Under the pieces are notes generated by a model that was not told the origin of the DNA, did no database searches, and saw only the letters and a program-made list of their open reading frames with translations. This document shows positions 35,362 to 43,721 of a stretch of DNA of 64,000 bases, in pieces. Both the position numbers and the translations under genes were made by a program. The DNA is taken from assembly GCF_045679545.1 (NCBI RefSeq), contig NZ_CP166195.1, forward strand, positions 1,054,001 through 1,118,000. Reading direction: 5' to 3'. How positions within the stretch are numbered: the stretch's first letter is position 1; every line of letters begins with the position of its first letter. The stretch is from Enterovibrio sp045679545. Lineage in GTDB: Bacteria; Pseudomonadota; Gammaproteobacteria; Enterobacterales; Vibrionaceae.

Positions 35362-35400
35362 AGAAAAACGCCCTAAGTCATCGAGACCTAGGGCGTTGCC
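35362..35400 (-). terminator. Terminator of the dddTBC operon
   Basis: AACGCCCTAAGT and ACCTAGGGCGTT (35367-35397) pair with one mismatch around a short loop. On the minus strand the stem is followed by TTTTTC, so it ends transcripts from dddC before the gnt operators. Confidence 0.88.
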
Positions 35401-35425
35401 TTTTTAAACGTTTAACTGCGATATG

Positions 35426-35450
35426 CCTTGCCTTGCCTTGCCTTGCCTTG
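35426..35450. repeat. CCTTG pentanucleotide tandem repeat, five copies
   Basis: Five perfect copies of CCTTG in the 3' region of dddC, 59 bases after its stop codon. It is outside coding sequence, so a change of copy number should not shift a reading frame. Confidence 0.95.
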
Positions 35451-35508
35451 CGGGCGAAGAGACCTGACTTTTCCCGAGGTCTATCGGGCTAAACCACTGA
35501 CGAAACGA

Positions 35509-37002
35509 TCAAAGGGTTGGCATAGAGAAAACCGCGCCTTCTCGAACGTTCGCCGATGGCCAACGCTGCGTAATGGTTTTTCTGCGTGTGTAAAACTTCA
35601 CGGCATCAGGGCCATAGGCGTGCAAATCGCCGAATAAGGATTGCTTCCATCCGCCAAAGCTGTGGTATGCCACAGGCACGGGCAGCGGGACATTGATGCC
35701 GACCATACCGACCTTGATGTTGTCCGAGAAATACCGCGCCGCCTCACCGTCACGGGTGAAAATGCAGGTGCCATTGCCATAGATATGACTATCAATCAAT
35801 GTCATGGCTTCTTGCATGGTGTCTACGCGGACAATTTGCAGAACAGGGCCAAAGATTTCTTCTTGATAGCTCGTCATGGTCGGTAGGACGTTATCAATCA
35901 GTGTTGGGCCGACAAAATACCCGCTTGAATAGCCCTCAATAGATGGGTTTCTGCCGTCAACGACAATGGTGGCGCCATCGTTTTCCGCCGAAGAAATATA
36001 TCCTTCTACTTTTTGCTTGTGCTCACGGCTGATCAAAGGCCCAAAGTCATTGTCATTGTCGTAAAACGCGCCAACGCGAAGCTTGGCGAGTTTAGGCGTG
36101 AGCAAGGCAGCCAAATTGTCTGCTGTTTCAGCGCCAACAGCGACCGCAACTGACAATGCCATGCAGCGCTCGCCGCATGACCCGTAAGCTGCGCCAACCA
36201 ATTGATTCGCTGCGTTTTCGAGGTCGCAGTCTGGCATCACAATGGCGTGGTTTTTCGCGCCACCCAGTGCCTGACAGCGCTTACCATTCTGGCTGGCTTT
36301 TTCGTAAATGTATTTTGCAATTGGTGTGCTGCCGACAAAGCTAACCGCTTCAATGCCATCATTGGTGAGTAAGCCATCAACCACCGATTTGCCACCTTGA
36401 ATGACCTGCATCACACCATCAGGAAGCCCCGCTTCTTTGAGCAGTTTGGCGATGAACAATGAGGTGCTTGGGTCTTTTTCGGAGGGCTTGAGAATGAAGC
36501 AATTCCCACACACCAGAGCCATTGGGAACATCCAAAGCGGAACCATGGCAGGGAAGTTAAACGGTGTAATTCCTGCCACAACGCCAAGTGGCTGATGTTC
36601 CGACCAAGAATCAATAGCTGGGCCGACATTTTTGCTGAACTCGCCTTTGAGCAATTCCGTGGCGGAGCAGGCGTATTCCACATTTTCGATGCCGCGTTGC
36701 AACTCGCCCATGGCGTCATGCGCAATTTTCCCATGTTCTTCGCCGATGAGTTTGCAAATCTCATCTTTGTTTTCTTCAAGCAACTGCTTGTAACGAAACA
36801 TGATGCGCGCACGTTTAATCGCGGGCTGATCGCGCCACGCGGGGAAAGCGGCTTTGGCGATCTCGACAGCTTCACTGACGAGAGCATCGGGTGCCAACAG
36901 CAATTCTCTGATTGCTTCACCTGTGGCAGGGTTGTAGACCAATTGCGTGTCTGTGCAGTCTTCGCGCAGTTCACCGTTGATCAAATGTCCAATTTTTTCC
37001 AT
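35509..37002 (-). CDS. dddC: CoA-acylating (methyl)malonate-semialdehyde dehydrogenase, DddC-like
   Basis: 497 residues from the ATG at 37002, with AAAGGAG seven bases upstream; an earlier frame to 37029 has no such site. It is an aldehyde dehydrogenase of the MmsA type: GITPFNFPAMVPLWM, GSTPIAKYIYEKA, and the catalytic Cys C280 in GSCGERCMALS. MmsA enzymes convert malonate semialdehyde to acetyl-CoA and CO2. Beside dddB and dddT it fits DddC, which finishes oxidation of the DMSP-derived 3-carbon unit. By sequence alone it could also serve valine breakdown. Last gene of the dddTBC operon, 17 bases after dddB. Confidence 0.9.
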   Translation of the reverse strand: MEKIGHLINGELREDCTDTQLVYNPATGEAIRELLLAPDALVSEAVEIAKAAFPAWRDQPAIKRARIMFRYKQLLEENKDEICKLIGEEHGKIAHDAMGELQRGIENVEYACSATELLKGEFSKNVGPAIDSWSEHQPLGVVAGITPFNFPAMVPLWMFPMALVCGNCFILKPSEKDPSTSLFIAKLLKEAGLPDGVMQVIQGGKSVVDGLLTNDGIEAVSFVGSTPIAKYIYEKASQNGKRCQALGGAKNHAIVMPDCDLENAANQLVGAAYGSCGERCMALSVAVAVGAETADNLAALLTPKLAKLRVGAFYDNDNDFGPLISREHKQKVEGYISSAENDGATIVVDGRNPSIEGYSSGYFVGPTLIDNVLPTMTSYQEEIFGPVLQIVRVDTMQEAMTLIDSHIYGNGTCIFTRDGEAARYFSDNIKVGMVGINVPLPVPVAYHSFGGWKQSLFGDLHAYGPDAVKFYTRRKTITQRWPSANVREGAVFSMPTL

Positions 37003-37019
37003 TGAGGGGCTCCTTTCTC

Positions 37020-38180
37020 TTAAGACCAAAGATGTCGATATAACGATTTCATTTCATCAGGGGTGGGTATTCTAGGGTTGTTTGATGGCGAACCAGACGC
37101 GAGCGCCTGTTCAATCATGGTCTCCAACACAGATTCAAATTCGTCTTGTGATACGCCAAACTCTGCCAATGTCGGTACGTTGAGTTCCTGATTAATCGCC
37201 ATCAGTTCTTCAACAAGTCTCGTGTTGGCCACCTCTATGGGGTCGCTTTCGGTGGCAAGACCCATTGCAATCGCACATTTTGCATAGCGCTCAGGCGCGG
37301 CTTCGATGGAAAACGCCGTGATACTGGGCAAAAGCATGGCGTTAGAAAGACCGTGAGGCACATGGAAGAAAGCACCGATCGGGCGGCTCATTCCGTGTAC
37401 CAAGGCGACAGAGGCGTTGGAGAACGCAATGCCTGCTAACGTTGCACCACGCATCATGGATTCACGAGCGATGGTGTCATTGCCGGTGTGATAAACCTTG
37501 CGCAGATTTGGCGCGATCAAACGCATTGCTTCGAGCGCATTAAAGTCACTAAACGGGCTCGCTTTGCGGCTAACATAAGCTTCGATGGCGTGAGTGAGCG
37601 CATCAATCCCGGTGTCTGCGGTAATTCGCGCAGGCAAGGTCATGGTGAGTTCATAATCCACAATGGCAGCGGTGGGGGAAAACCCTAAACCCACGCACAG
37701 CATTTTTTCATCGGTAGCGTCATCCGTGATCACCGTAAACTTGGTGACTTCTGACCCAGTGCCCGCCGTGGTCGGGATGGCAATGATGGGCAACCCTTCT
37801 TCATTCACGATGCGAGGCACTTTGTAGTCACGCATCACTCCGCCAAATCGTGCAAGAATGCTGATGGCTTTTGCGCTGTCTATCGCGCTACCGCCGCCCA
37901 GTGCAACAAGGCAATCAAAGCCACCATCTTTGGCTACTTGCACCGCTTCATTCACTGAACCTGCGGTTGGCTCGGGGATGGTGTCTGCATAGACACGCGA
38001 TTCAATATCTGCTTGCGTCAGCAGTGCTTGAACTTTGTCGACATAGCCAAATTGAACCATGGTTTTATCGGTAATCAGCAGCACACGGCTGGCATTCAAG
38101 TTTCTAACCATGTCGGGAATGCGTGCAATAGCGCCGCCCCCAATTTCCATCATTCTGGGTAAGGTGACTGATGCACTCAT
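37020..38180 (-). CDS. dddB: Iron-containing alcohol dehydrogenase, DddB-like
   Basis: 386 residues. Fe-ADH fold with the NAD-binding motif GGGSAIDSAKA (about 95-105) and TTAGTGSEVTKF. Expected metal ligands D193 and H197 (TGIDALTHAIEAY), H262 (ALVHGMS) and H276 (FHVPHGLSNAML) are all present. In ddd clusters this family oxidises 3-hydroxypropionate, or its CoA-derived form, to malonate semialdehyde. It overlaps dddT by 4 bases and is followed by dddC. The specific role is inferred from context. Confidence 0.9.
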   Translation of the reverse strand: MSASVTLPRMMEIGGGAIARIPDMVRNLNASRVLLITDKTMVQFGYVDKVQALLTQADIESRVYADTIPEPTAGSVNEAVQVAKDGGFDCLVALGGGSAIDSAKAISILARFGGVMRDYKVPRIVNEEGLPIIAIPTTAGTGSEVTKFTVITDDATDEKMLCVGLGFSPTAAIVDYELTMTLPARITADTGIDALTHAIEAYVSRKASPFSDFNALEAMRLIAPNLRKVYHTGNDTIARESMMRGATLAGIAFSNASVALVHGMSRPIGAFFHVPHGLSNAMLLPSITAFSIEAAPERYAKCAIAMGLATESDPIEVANTRLVEELMAINQELNVPTLAEFGVSQDEFESVLETMIEQALASGSPSNNPRIPTPDEMKSLYRHLWS

Positions 38181-39748
38181 TTTGCTTCTCCTAGCGTGTC
38201 AGGTTTTCCGGGAAGGGGCTCTCTACGCAGCGCTTTGTAGAGGCCGACGGCCGTTGCGATGATGACGAACGAATAGGGCAACGCCGCAACAATAGAGGCG
38301 GTTTGCAGTGCGCCCAGCCCGCCAGCGAGTAAGAGAACAGCCGCCACAAAGCCAATCGTCATACCCCAAAAAATGCGGTAGCGGGTGGGGGGATGTGCGC
38401 TACCCATAGAGATAAGCGTACAAATAACAAGCGTTGCTGAGTCAGCAGATGTCACGAAATAGGTGACGAGCATGATGGTGCAAATGGAAGCGCCAAGGGT
38501 GGTGAGAATCGGGCCCACATCCATTAGCTCGATGGTGGTGAACAGCGAGAGTGTGAGGTCTTTGTTTACGGCTTCAACGACACCGCCCCCGCCAAACAGC
38601 TCGATATACATCGCGGTATTACCAAAAATGGTGATCCAGAAAGTGGCAAGTAAGGTTGGCGCAATTAACACGCCAAGGATGAATTCACGAATGGTGCGTC
38701 CCCGTGAAATACGGGCAATGAAGATGCCGCAAAACGGTGCCCATGCAATCCACCAACCCCAGTAGAAAATGGTCCAAGAGCCTTGCCAAGTGTGCGCTGG
38801 ATCGGGATCTACCCACAATCCCAACGAAGTGAAGTTCAGCAAGTAGTCGCCCAAGTTGGTGAAAAACGAGCCAATCACGTAAGCCGTCGGGCCCAAGATA
38901 ATGAAAAATGCCAGCATGACGACTGTGAGTTGCATGTTGAGTTCACTGAGGATCCTGATGCCTTTGTTAACGCCAGTGATGACCGAGAATGTGGCGATCA
39001 TGGAGATGACAACGATGATGACTATTTGTGTCGTGGTATTGATATCAACGCCAAACAAGTAATTTAACCCCGCATTCATTTGCTGCGCGCCAAGGCCTAG
39101 CGAGGTGGCAATACCAAAAACTGTACCGAACACGGCCAAAAGATCTGCCGCATGGCCGATCGGGCCATAAATACGATCACCGAGCAAAGGGTATAAACCG
39201 GAACGAATCGAAAGAGGAAGCCCTTTGCGGTAAGAAAAATAGGCGAGAGAGAGACCACAAAGCGCGAATAAGCCCCATCCATGAAGGCCCCAGTGGAAGA
39301 TACTGACGCGCATTGCGACCTGTCCAGCATCGATAGACATGGCATTTTCAGGTGATATGAAAGGGTTGCTTTGAAGGTGGTACATAGGCTCGGCGATACT
39401 CCAAAAAAGAATACCAATGCCTATGCCTGCGCCAAACAACATTGAAAACCATGAAAAGAAGCCAAATTCAGGCTTCTCATCATCTTTTCCTAAACGAATA
39501 TTGCCGTATCGGCTAAATACAAGATAAATCGAGATAAATAAAAAGGTACTCATTAACCCGACGTAGTACCAAGCTAAATTTGTTGCAATGTAACTTTTCG
39601 ACGCTGAATAAACGCTACTGGCATGTTCCGGTGCGAGCACGGTATAAAGAACAAATAATATAATGAGTAGAGAGGAACCTATTGCCATGACAGGATTAAC
39701 GCCGGCAAAAAAGCCTTTGCGTTCCTCTGGATTTATTTCGTGTTGCAT
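38177..39748 (-). CDS. dddT: BCCT-family transporter, probable DMSP importer DddT
   Basis: 523 residues with about 12 membrane helices. The BCCT signature is visible in GWWIAWAPFCGIFIARISRG and in the later SADSATLVICTL; the tryptophan-rich segment for trimethylammonium or sulfonium binding, GLHGWGLFALCGLS, is also present. It imports zwitterions such as betaine, carnitine or DMSP. As first gene of an operon with dddB and dddC and near dddD it matches DddT. GGAGC lies five bases before the ATG. A CRP-like palindrome lies about 45 bases upstream. Confidence 0.93.
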   Translation of the reverse strand: MQHEINPEERKGFFAGVNPVMAIGSSLLIILFVLYTVLAPEHASSVYSASKSYIATNLAWYYVGLMSTFLFISIYLVFSRYGNIRLGKDDEKPEFGFFSWFSMLFGAGIGIGILFWSIAEPMYHLQSNPFISPENAMSIDAGQVAMRVSIFHWGLHGWGLFALCGLSLAYFSYRKGLPLSIRSGLYPLLGDRIYGPIGHAADLLAVFGTVFGIATSLGLGAQQMNAGLNYLFGVDINTTTQIVIIVVISMIATFSVITGVNKGIRILSELNMQLTVVMLAFFIILGPTAYVIGSFFTNLGDYLLNFTSLGLWVDPDPAHTWQGSWTIFYWGWWIAWAPFCGIFIARISRGRTIREFILGVLIAPTLLATFWITIFGNTAMYIELFGGGGVVEAVNKDLTLSLFTTIELMDVGPILTTLGASICTIMLVTYFVTSADSATLVICTLISMGSAHPPTRYRIFWGMTIGFVAAVLLLAGGLGALQTASIVAALPYSFVIIATAVGLYKALRREPLPGKPDTLGEAK

Positions 39749-40031
39749 TGAATGCTCCTTGTTAATGCCTTTTTATTATGTTTTTAGTGATATTAATCAC
39801 ACTCCATATTTATGGCTTTTATCGTTGAATGCTAAAAAAATGTTTAGTGCTGTAAGTATTAATTCTTCTATATTATTAAACTCCATGTTTATTGATTTTT
39901 GAGCAATCAAAAAAAACGAATCCTCAGACATAAGAAAATTTATACATGGTGATTTTGTTTCGAATTTATTACGGCACACCCGGATTTAATGGTTTACATT
40001 GAGGAGGTAAATATAAGGACGTAAAGTAAAT
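39749..40031. promoter_or_regulatory. Divergent promoter region between dddT and dddR
   Basis: About 280 bases, A+T-rich, with promoters for dddT (minus) and dddR (plus). It contains the CRP-like site listed next and should contain a LysR-type binding site, but I cannot pick one T-N11-A box over the others by eye. The dddR leader has GAGGAGG and AAGGAC close to its start. Confidence 0.6.
39786..39801. promoter_or_regulatory. CRP-like binding site upstream of dddT
   Basis: AGTGATATTAATCACA fits the CRP pattern GTGA-N6-TCAC exactly in its core, differing from TGTGA-N6-TCACA by one outer base. It is centred about 45 bases before the dddT ATG. Confidence 0.6.
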
Positions 40032-40961
40032 ATGAAAAAAAGACTTCCCCCATTGAATTGGCTTCGTTCCTTTGAAGCGGCAGCAAGACACCTTAGTTTT
40101 ACTCATGCATCGCAAGAGCTGCATATTACGCAAGCTGCCATGAGTCAGCAGATCAAAGGGCTTGAAAGCCAATTAGGGACTGCACTATTTATTCGTCTTC
40201 CGCGAGGGTTAGAACTGACCGAGGCCGGTTCTGCTTATATGCCGGTCGTTCATGAATCCATTGAAAAGTTATCAGAAGTCACTGAAGAACTTTTTGGTCA
40301 AGGAAGAGCAAAGCTATTGAATGTGCGTGTCAATATGGTGTTCTTTCTTCATTGGCTGGCACCAAGGCTGCAGACTTTCATAGATAGCAATCCTGAGGTT
40401 AATCTCAAGATTACCAGTAATATATGGGTCAATAATCGTAGCGGTTCAAGCGATTGTGACCTAGAGATCACCCATGGGAATGGGCGTTGGCCGCACCTGA
40501 ATGCGCGGCGGTTAACATGGGATACTTTATATCCTGTGTGCAGTAAGCAATATGCGGAAAGCCTACCTTCGGGATTTGGCCCCAAAGCGCTATTAAATGA
40601 AAAGCTGTTGCATGTTATTGGCTATGAAGATGGTTGGGGGCATTGGTTCACCAGCATGGGCTTGCCATACGCGGAATTTGAGCATGGCAGCCAATTTGAT
40701 ACCTTGGTTAATGCGCTAGAAGTGTCGGTAAATCATGGTGGTATAGCTCTTGGTCGAAGCAGTTTAGTGAAGCGATATATCAATGAAGGTAAACTTGTTC
40801 GCTTATTTGAGACGGAAGTTGCAACGCGAGAAGCTTTTTATTTAGTGAATCCTAATTCAGTTGTTCTGCACTCCCATGCACAGCTATTTATCGATTGGAT
40901 TCTAAACGAAGTGGGGCATGATGTATCGAATAATTCTTATCGAGAATTATACGTGCAATAA
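40032..40961 (+). CDS. dddR: LysR-family regulator, probable DddR
   Basis: 309 residues. The N-terminal helix-turn-helix is of the GcvA-like LysR class (LPPLNWLRSFEAAARHLSFTHASQELHITQAAMSQQIKGLE), followed by a two-lobe effector domain. It lies divergent from dddT and 156 bases upstream of dddD, as expected of the DMSP-responsive activator DddR; in the well-studied Marinomonas cluster dddR is instead next to dddC. It probably activates both dddTBC and dddD in response to DMSP. Assignment is from context. Confidence 0.85.
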   Translation: MKKRLPPLNWLRSFEAAARHLSFTHASQELHITQAAMSQQIKGLESQLGTALFIRLPRGLELTEAGSAYMPVVHESIEKLSEVTEELFGQGRAKLLNVRVNMVFFLHWLAPRLQTFIDSNPEVNLKITSNIWVNNRSGSSDCDLEITHGNGRWPHLNARRLTWDTLYPVCSKQYAESLPSGFGPKALLNEKLLHVIGYEDGWGHWFTSMGLPYAEFEHGSQFDTLVNALEVSVNHGGIALGRSSLVKRYINEGKLVRLFETEVATREAFYLVNPNSVVLHSHAQLFIDWILNEVGHDVSNNSYRELYVQ

Positions 40962-41117
40962 ATTAAGTCTATTAATTTTTTATGCGCTAAGGCCTAATTT
41001 TTATTAATAGTCGTCATTCACATCGCAAACTATCATCGCCAGTAATGAAACCTCGTCCCTTTGGAAAGGAGGGTTTCTCATTTCAGGTAAATATCTCTAT
41101 GGTAGGAGCGAAAATAA

Positions 41118-43628
41118 ATGAGAAATACACTGCCGCTTGCCGGAATTAACGTTGTTGACTTTGGTCAATATATTGCAGGGCCAGCCGTTGCGATGATTCT
41201 TGCCGATCTGGGCGCGAATGTTGTTCACGTTGATCCCCCAGGTGGCCCAATGTGGGATGATCCGGCAAATGCGGTTTTAAATAGGAATAAACTGTGCATC
41301 GAATTGGATTTAAAGACAAATGAAGGCCGAAAGAAGGCGCTGACTCTTTGTGCATCTGCAGACGTCATTATTGAAAACTTCAGGCCAGGCAAACTGTCTC
41401 AGTTGGGTATAGATTTCGACGCACTACGTGAAGCCGATCCTCGCCTCATAACGTTATCCGTCCCCGGCTTTGCTTCGAACGACACCTTGAGGAGAGAGTG
41501 GAAAGCAACCGAAGCGGTGATTTCTGCAACATCCGGTGTGTTTACCGACATGGGGTTTAACCGTGTGCTTATGGGGTGCAACCCCAGCTTTTCACCGTTA
41601 GCGCTTGGTTCTGCGTATGCGACATCCCTTGCGGCCAGTGGCGTATCGTTGGCTTTGTATGCGCGAGAAAAACACGGTCGAGGTGATCACATTGAAGTGC
41701 CAATAGCTGCGGCACTGATGGAAGGGCTGTCTTATAACTCTATCGTGATTGACGGCCTGCCAGACCGATACCTGACAATGCGTGAGCATGAAATCGCACA
41801 TCGTCGTGAGAACGGGCTGGAAATGGATGTCACTTATGAGGAGTTGCAGGAATATCTCGACCCCTTCTATCGCACCTACAAATGCAAAGATGGCCGTTTC
41901 TTTTATGTCGTTTGCCCATCACACCGAAACCATGCCAAACGTTGCTTACAACTTGCGGGACTTTACGATGAACTTCTCGAAGAAGGCTTGCCTGACGTGG
42001 CTGATTTGTACCAGCCGGTCGCAGAGTGGGATGGAGAAACGTCAATTGGTGTGTATCCATTGCCTGCAAATTGGGCGGCGAAAATATCCGAGAAGATGAA
42101 ACGGGTCTTTTTAACCAAAACCTCGGAAGAGTGGGGGAGACTCTTTGGCGAAAATGGCATTCCCGGCGCGCCCCATCGTACGACTCAAGAATGGGTAAAC
42201 AGTGAGCATTGCAATCAAAGTGGTTTGATCGTGACGGTTAACGATGAAACTTATGGCGAAATGAAACAGCCGGGTCCATTGGTTTGGTTTGAGGAAATGG
42301 CAGAGCAAATGTGCGAAGTATTCCCAAGTCGTAAAGGCGATTTCGCTGATGCAGTGGACGTGTTTTCTCAACGCGCCCCATTTTCCAATTCCGCATATTC
42401 ACACGCACCATCCTTGGAAGGTGCAGATAAGCAATGGCTCAACGGTGTGCGTGTTTTGGATCTCACGAATGTGATCGCAGGGCCCCACTCTACTGCATTT
42501 TTAGGACGCTTCGGTGCAAAAGTCACCAAGCTTGATCCTACAACACCGCTTTATGACCCGTTGATTGGTGTCTTTTTCAGTTTCTTATCCAACATAGGAA
42601 AAGACAGCCTGCTAATGGATATGTTGACTGACCAAGGCAAAGAAGTGTTTGAAAAATTGGTCAAGAATAGCGACGTGGTGGTGATAAACGCACCGTCGCG
42701 GCAGGTTGAAGCCCTGGGTTTAAGTGACGAGCGCCTCAAGGCCATTAACCCTGATGTTATATTTTGTCGCCTAGATTGTTTAGGTGGGCCGAAGCGCGGT
42801 GAGAAAACCGATTACATTGGTTATGACGATATCATTCAGGCACATAGCGGAATTATGAGTCGCTTCGGTGGTGAGCAAACCCCAGAGGAACATGCACATC
42901 TTGGCACCTTGGATGTGAACTGTGGTTTCGCTGGCGGCTTAAGCATCGCAGTGGCTCTGTATCATCGTGAAAGAACAGGGCAAGCACTGCGTGCGCGTAC
43001 ATCATTATCTTCTACAACCAATTTTGCGCAGATCAAATATAGTTATGACTATGTTGGTCGTGCTCCATTCAATGAGCCATCAGGTCGAGAAGTGCTGGGT
43101 TACGGCAGTTTGTCACACATCTACCAAACCAGTGATGGTTGGCTCTACCTTGATGCGAGTGAAAACGACCTGCCAATCTTTGAGCTTCTCAAGCATTTTC
43201 AAGGGGTATCGTCGCTCGATGAAACGCAACGAAAAACCTACTTTACCGATGCGTTAGCTAAGCAATCGAGTGACTATTGGATCAATACCTTTTGTGAACT
43301 TGATATTGCGGCAGCAGAAATTAAAAGTATCGAATGGCTACGTGAGCAATACAGCAGAAAAAATGATGGCCTTGTTGGGCGTCATTTAGGCAGCTATGCA
43401 TTCTCGATATATGACCAGCACCCAAGCGGGCTAGAAACCACCATTGTCGATCATTATGCAATACGCCCTAACATAGCAGACGTTGTTGCGCTGAAACCTA
43501 CAGAGAGATTTGGTGCATCAAGCCGCAAAGTTCTTCAAGAGCTAGATTTGAGCGATGACGTGATTCAACAACTGGTTGATGATGGTGTTGTTAGTGACGG
43601 CTGGTCGAAGGTCTTCTTGCCCAATTAA
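41118..43628 (+). CDS. dddD: DMSP CoA-transferase/lyase DddD
   Basis: 836 residues: two class III (CaiB/BaiF) CoA-transferase domains in tandem, residues about 5-410 and 440-830, the layout and length of DddD. The start MRNTLPLAGINVVDFGQYIAG and the mid-protein LNGVRVLDLTNVIAGPHST mark the two domain starts. The catalytic Asp is D599 in LGTLDVNCGFAGG; the same place in the first domain (NPSFSPLALGSAYATS) has no Asp, so only the second domain should carry CoA. DddD adds CoA to DMSP and releases dimethyl sulfide plus a 3-hydroxypropionyl product. The ATG has AGGAG nine bases upstream. Confidence 0.94.
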   Translation: MRNTLPLAGINVVDFGQYIAGPAVAMILADLGANVVHVDPPGGPMWDDPANAVLNRNKLCIELDLKTNEGRKKALTLCASADVIIENFRPGKLSQLGIDFDALREADPRLITLSVPGFASNDTLRREWKATEAVISATSGVFTDMGFNRVLMGCNPSFSPLALGSAYATSLAASGVSLALYAREKHGRGDHIEVPIAAALMEGLSYNSIVIDGLPDRYLTMREHEIAHRRENGLEMDVTYEELQEYLDPFYRTYKCKDGRFFYVVCPSHRNHAKRCLQLAGLYDELLEEGLPDVADLYQPVAEWDGETSIGVYPLPANWAAKISEKMKRVFLTKTSEEWGRLFGENGIPGAPHRTTQEWVNSEHCNQSGLIVTVNDETYGEMKQPGPLVWFEEMAEQMCEVFPSRKGDFADAVDVFSQRAPFSNSAYSHAPSLEGADKQWLNGVRVLDLTNVIAGPHSTAFLGRFGAKVTKLDPTTPLYDPLIGVFFSFLSNIGKDSLLMDMLTDQGKEVFEKLVKNSDVVVINAPSRQVEALGLSDERLKAINPDVIFCRLDCLGGPKRGEKTDYIGYDDIIQAHSGIMSRFGGEQTPEEHAHLGTLDVNCGFAGGLSIAVALYHRERTGQALRARTSLSSTTNFAQIKYSYDYVGRAPFNEPSGREVLGYGSLSHIYQTSDGWLYLDASENDLPIFELLKHFQGVSSLDETQRKTYFTDALAKQSSDYWINTFCELDIAAAEIKSIEWLREQYSRKNDGLVGRHLGSYAFSIYDQHPSGLETTIVDHYAIRPNIADVVALKPTERFGASSRKVLQELDLSDDVIQQLVDDGVVSDGWSKVFLPN

Positions 43629-43652
43629 TGTGTTTTTCTGATTGCATGCAAT

Positions 43653-43683
43653 AAAAATGGCGCTCAAGGAGCGCCATTTTTGT
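43653..43683. terminator. Bidirectional terminator between dddD and nhaC
   Basis: AAAATGGCGCT pairs perfectly with AGCGCCATTTT around a 5-base loop, with A-rich and T-rich ends, so it serves the convergent dddD (plus) and antiporter (minus) genes. Confidence 0.92.
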
Positions 43684-43721
43684 GTGTCTAAAACAAGCTC
43701 AAAACCAAGCGCTTATGCGAC

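Larger units (their letters stand above)
35153..35508. promoter_or_regulatory. Regulatory region between dctP and dddC
   Basis: About 355 bases. From left to right: the leader of the TRAP operon, two GntR-type operators, a terminator for the ddd transcript and a pentanucleotide repeat. A TTGCAA -35-like element lies between the two operators, with one operator in the spacer, read on the minus strand. The last 60 bases hold nothing recognisable. Confidence 0.6.

Noticed and set aside
41047..41080. Hairpin between dddR and dddD as a terminator of dddR
   Set aside because: The stem is interrupted and there is no T-run after it; it lies just before the dddD ribosome-binding site and may only be a leader structure.
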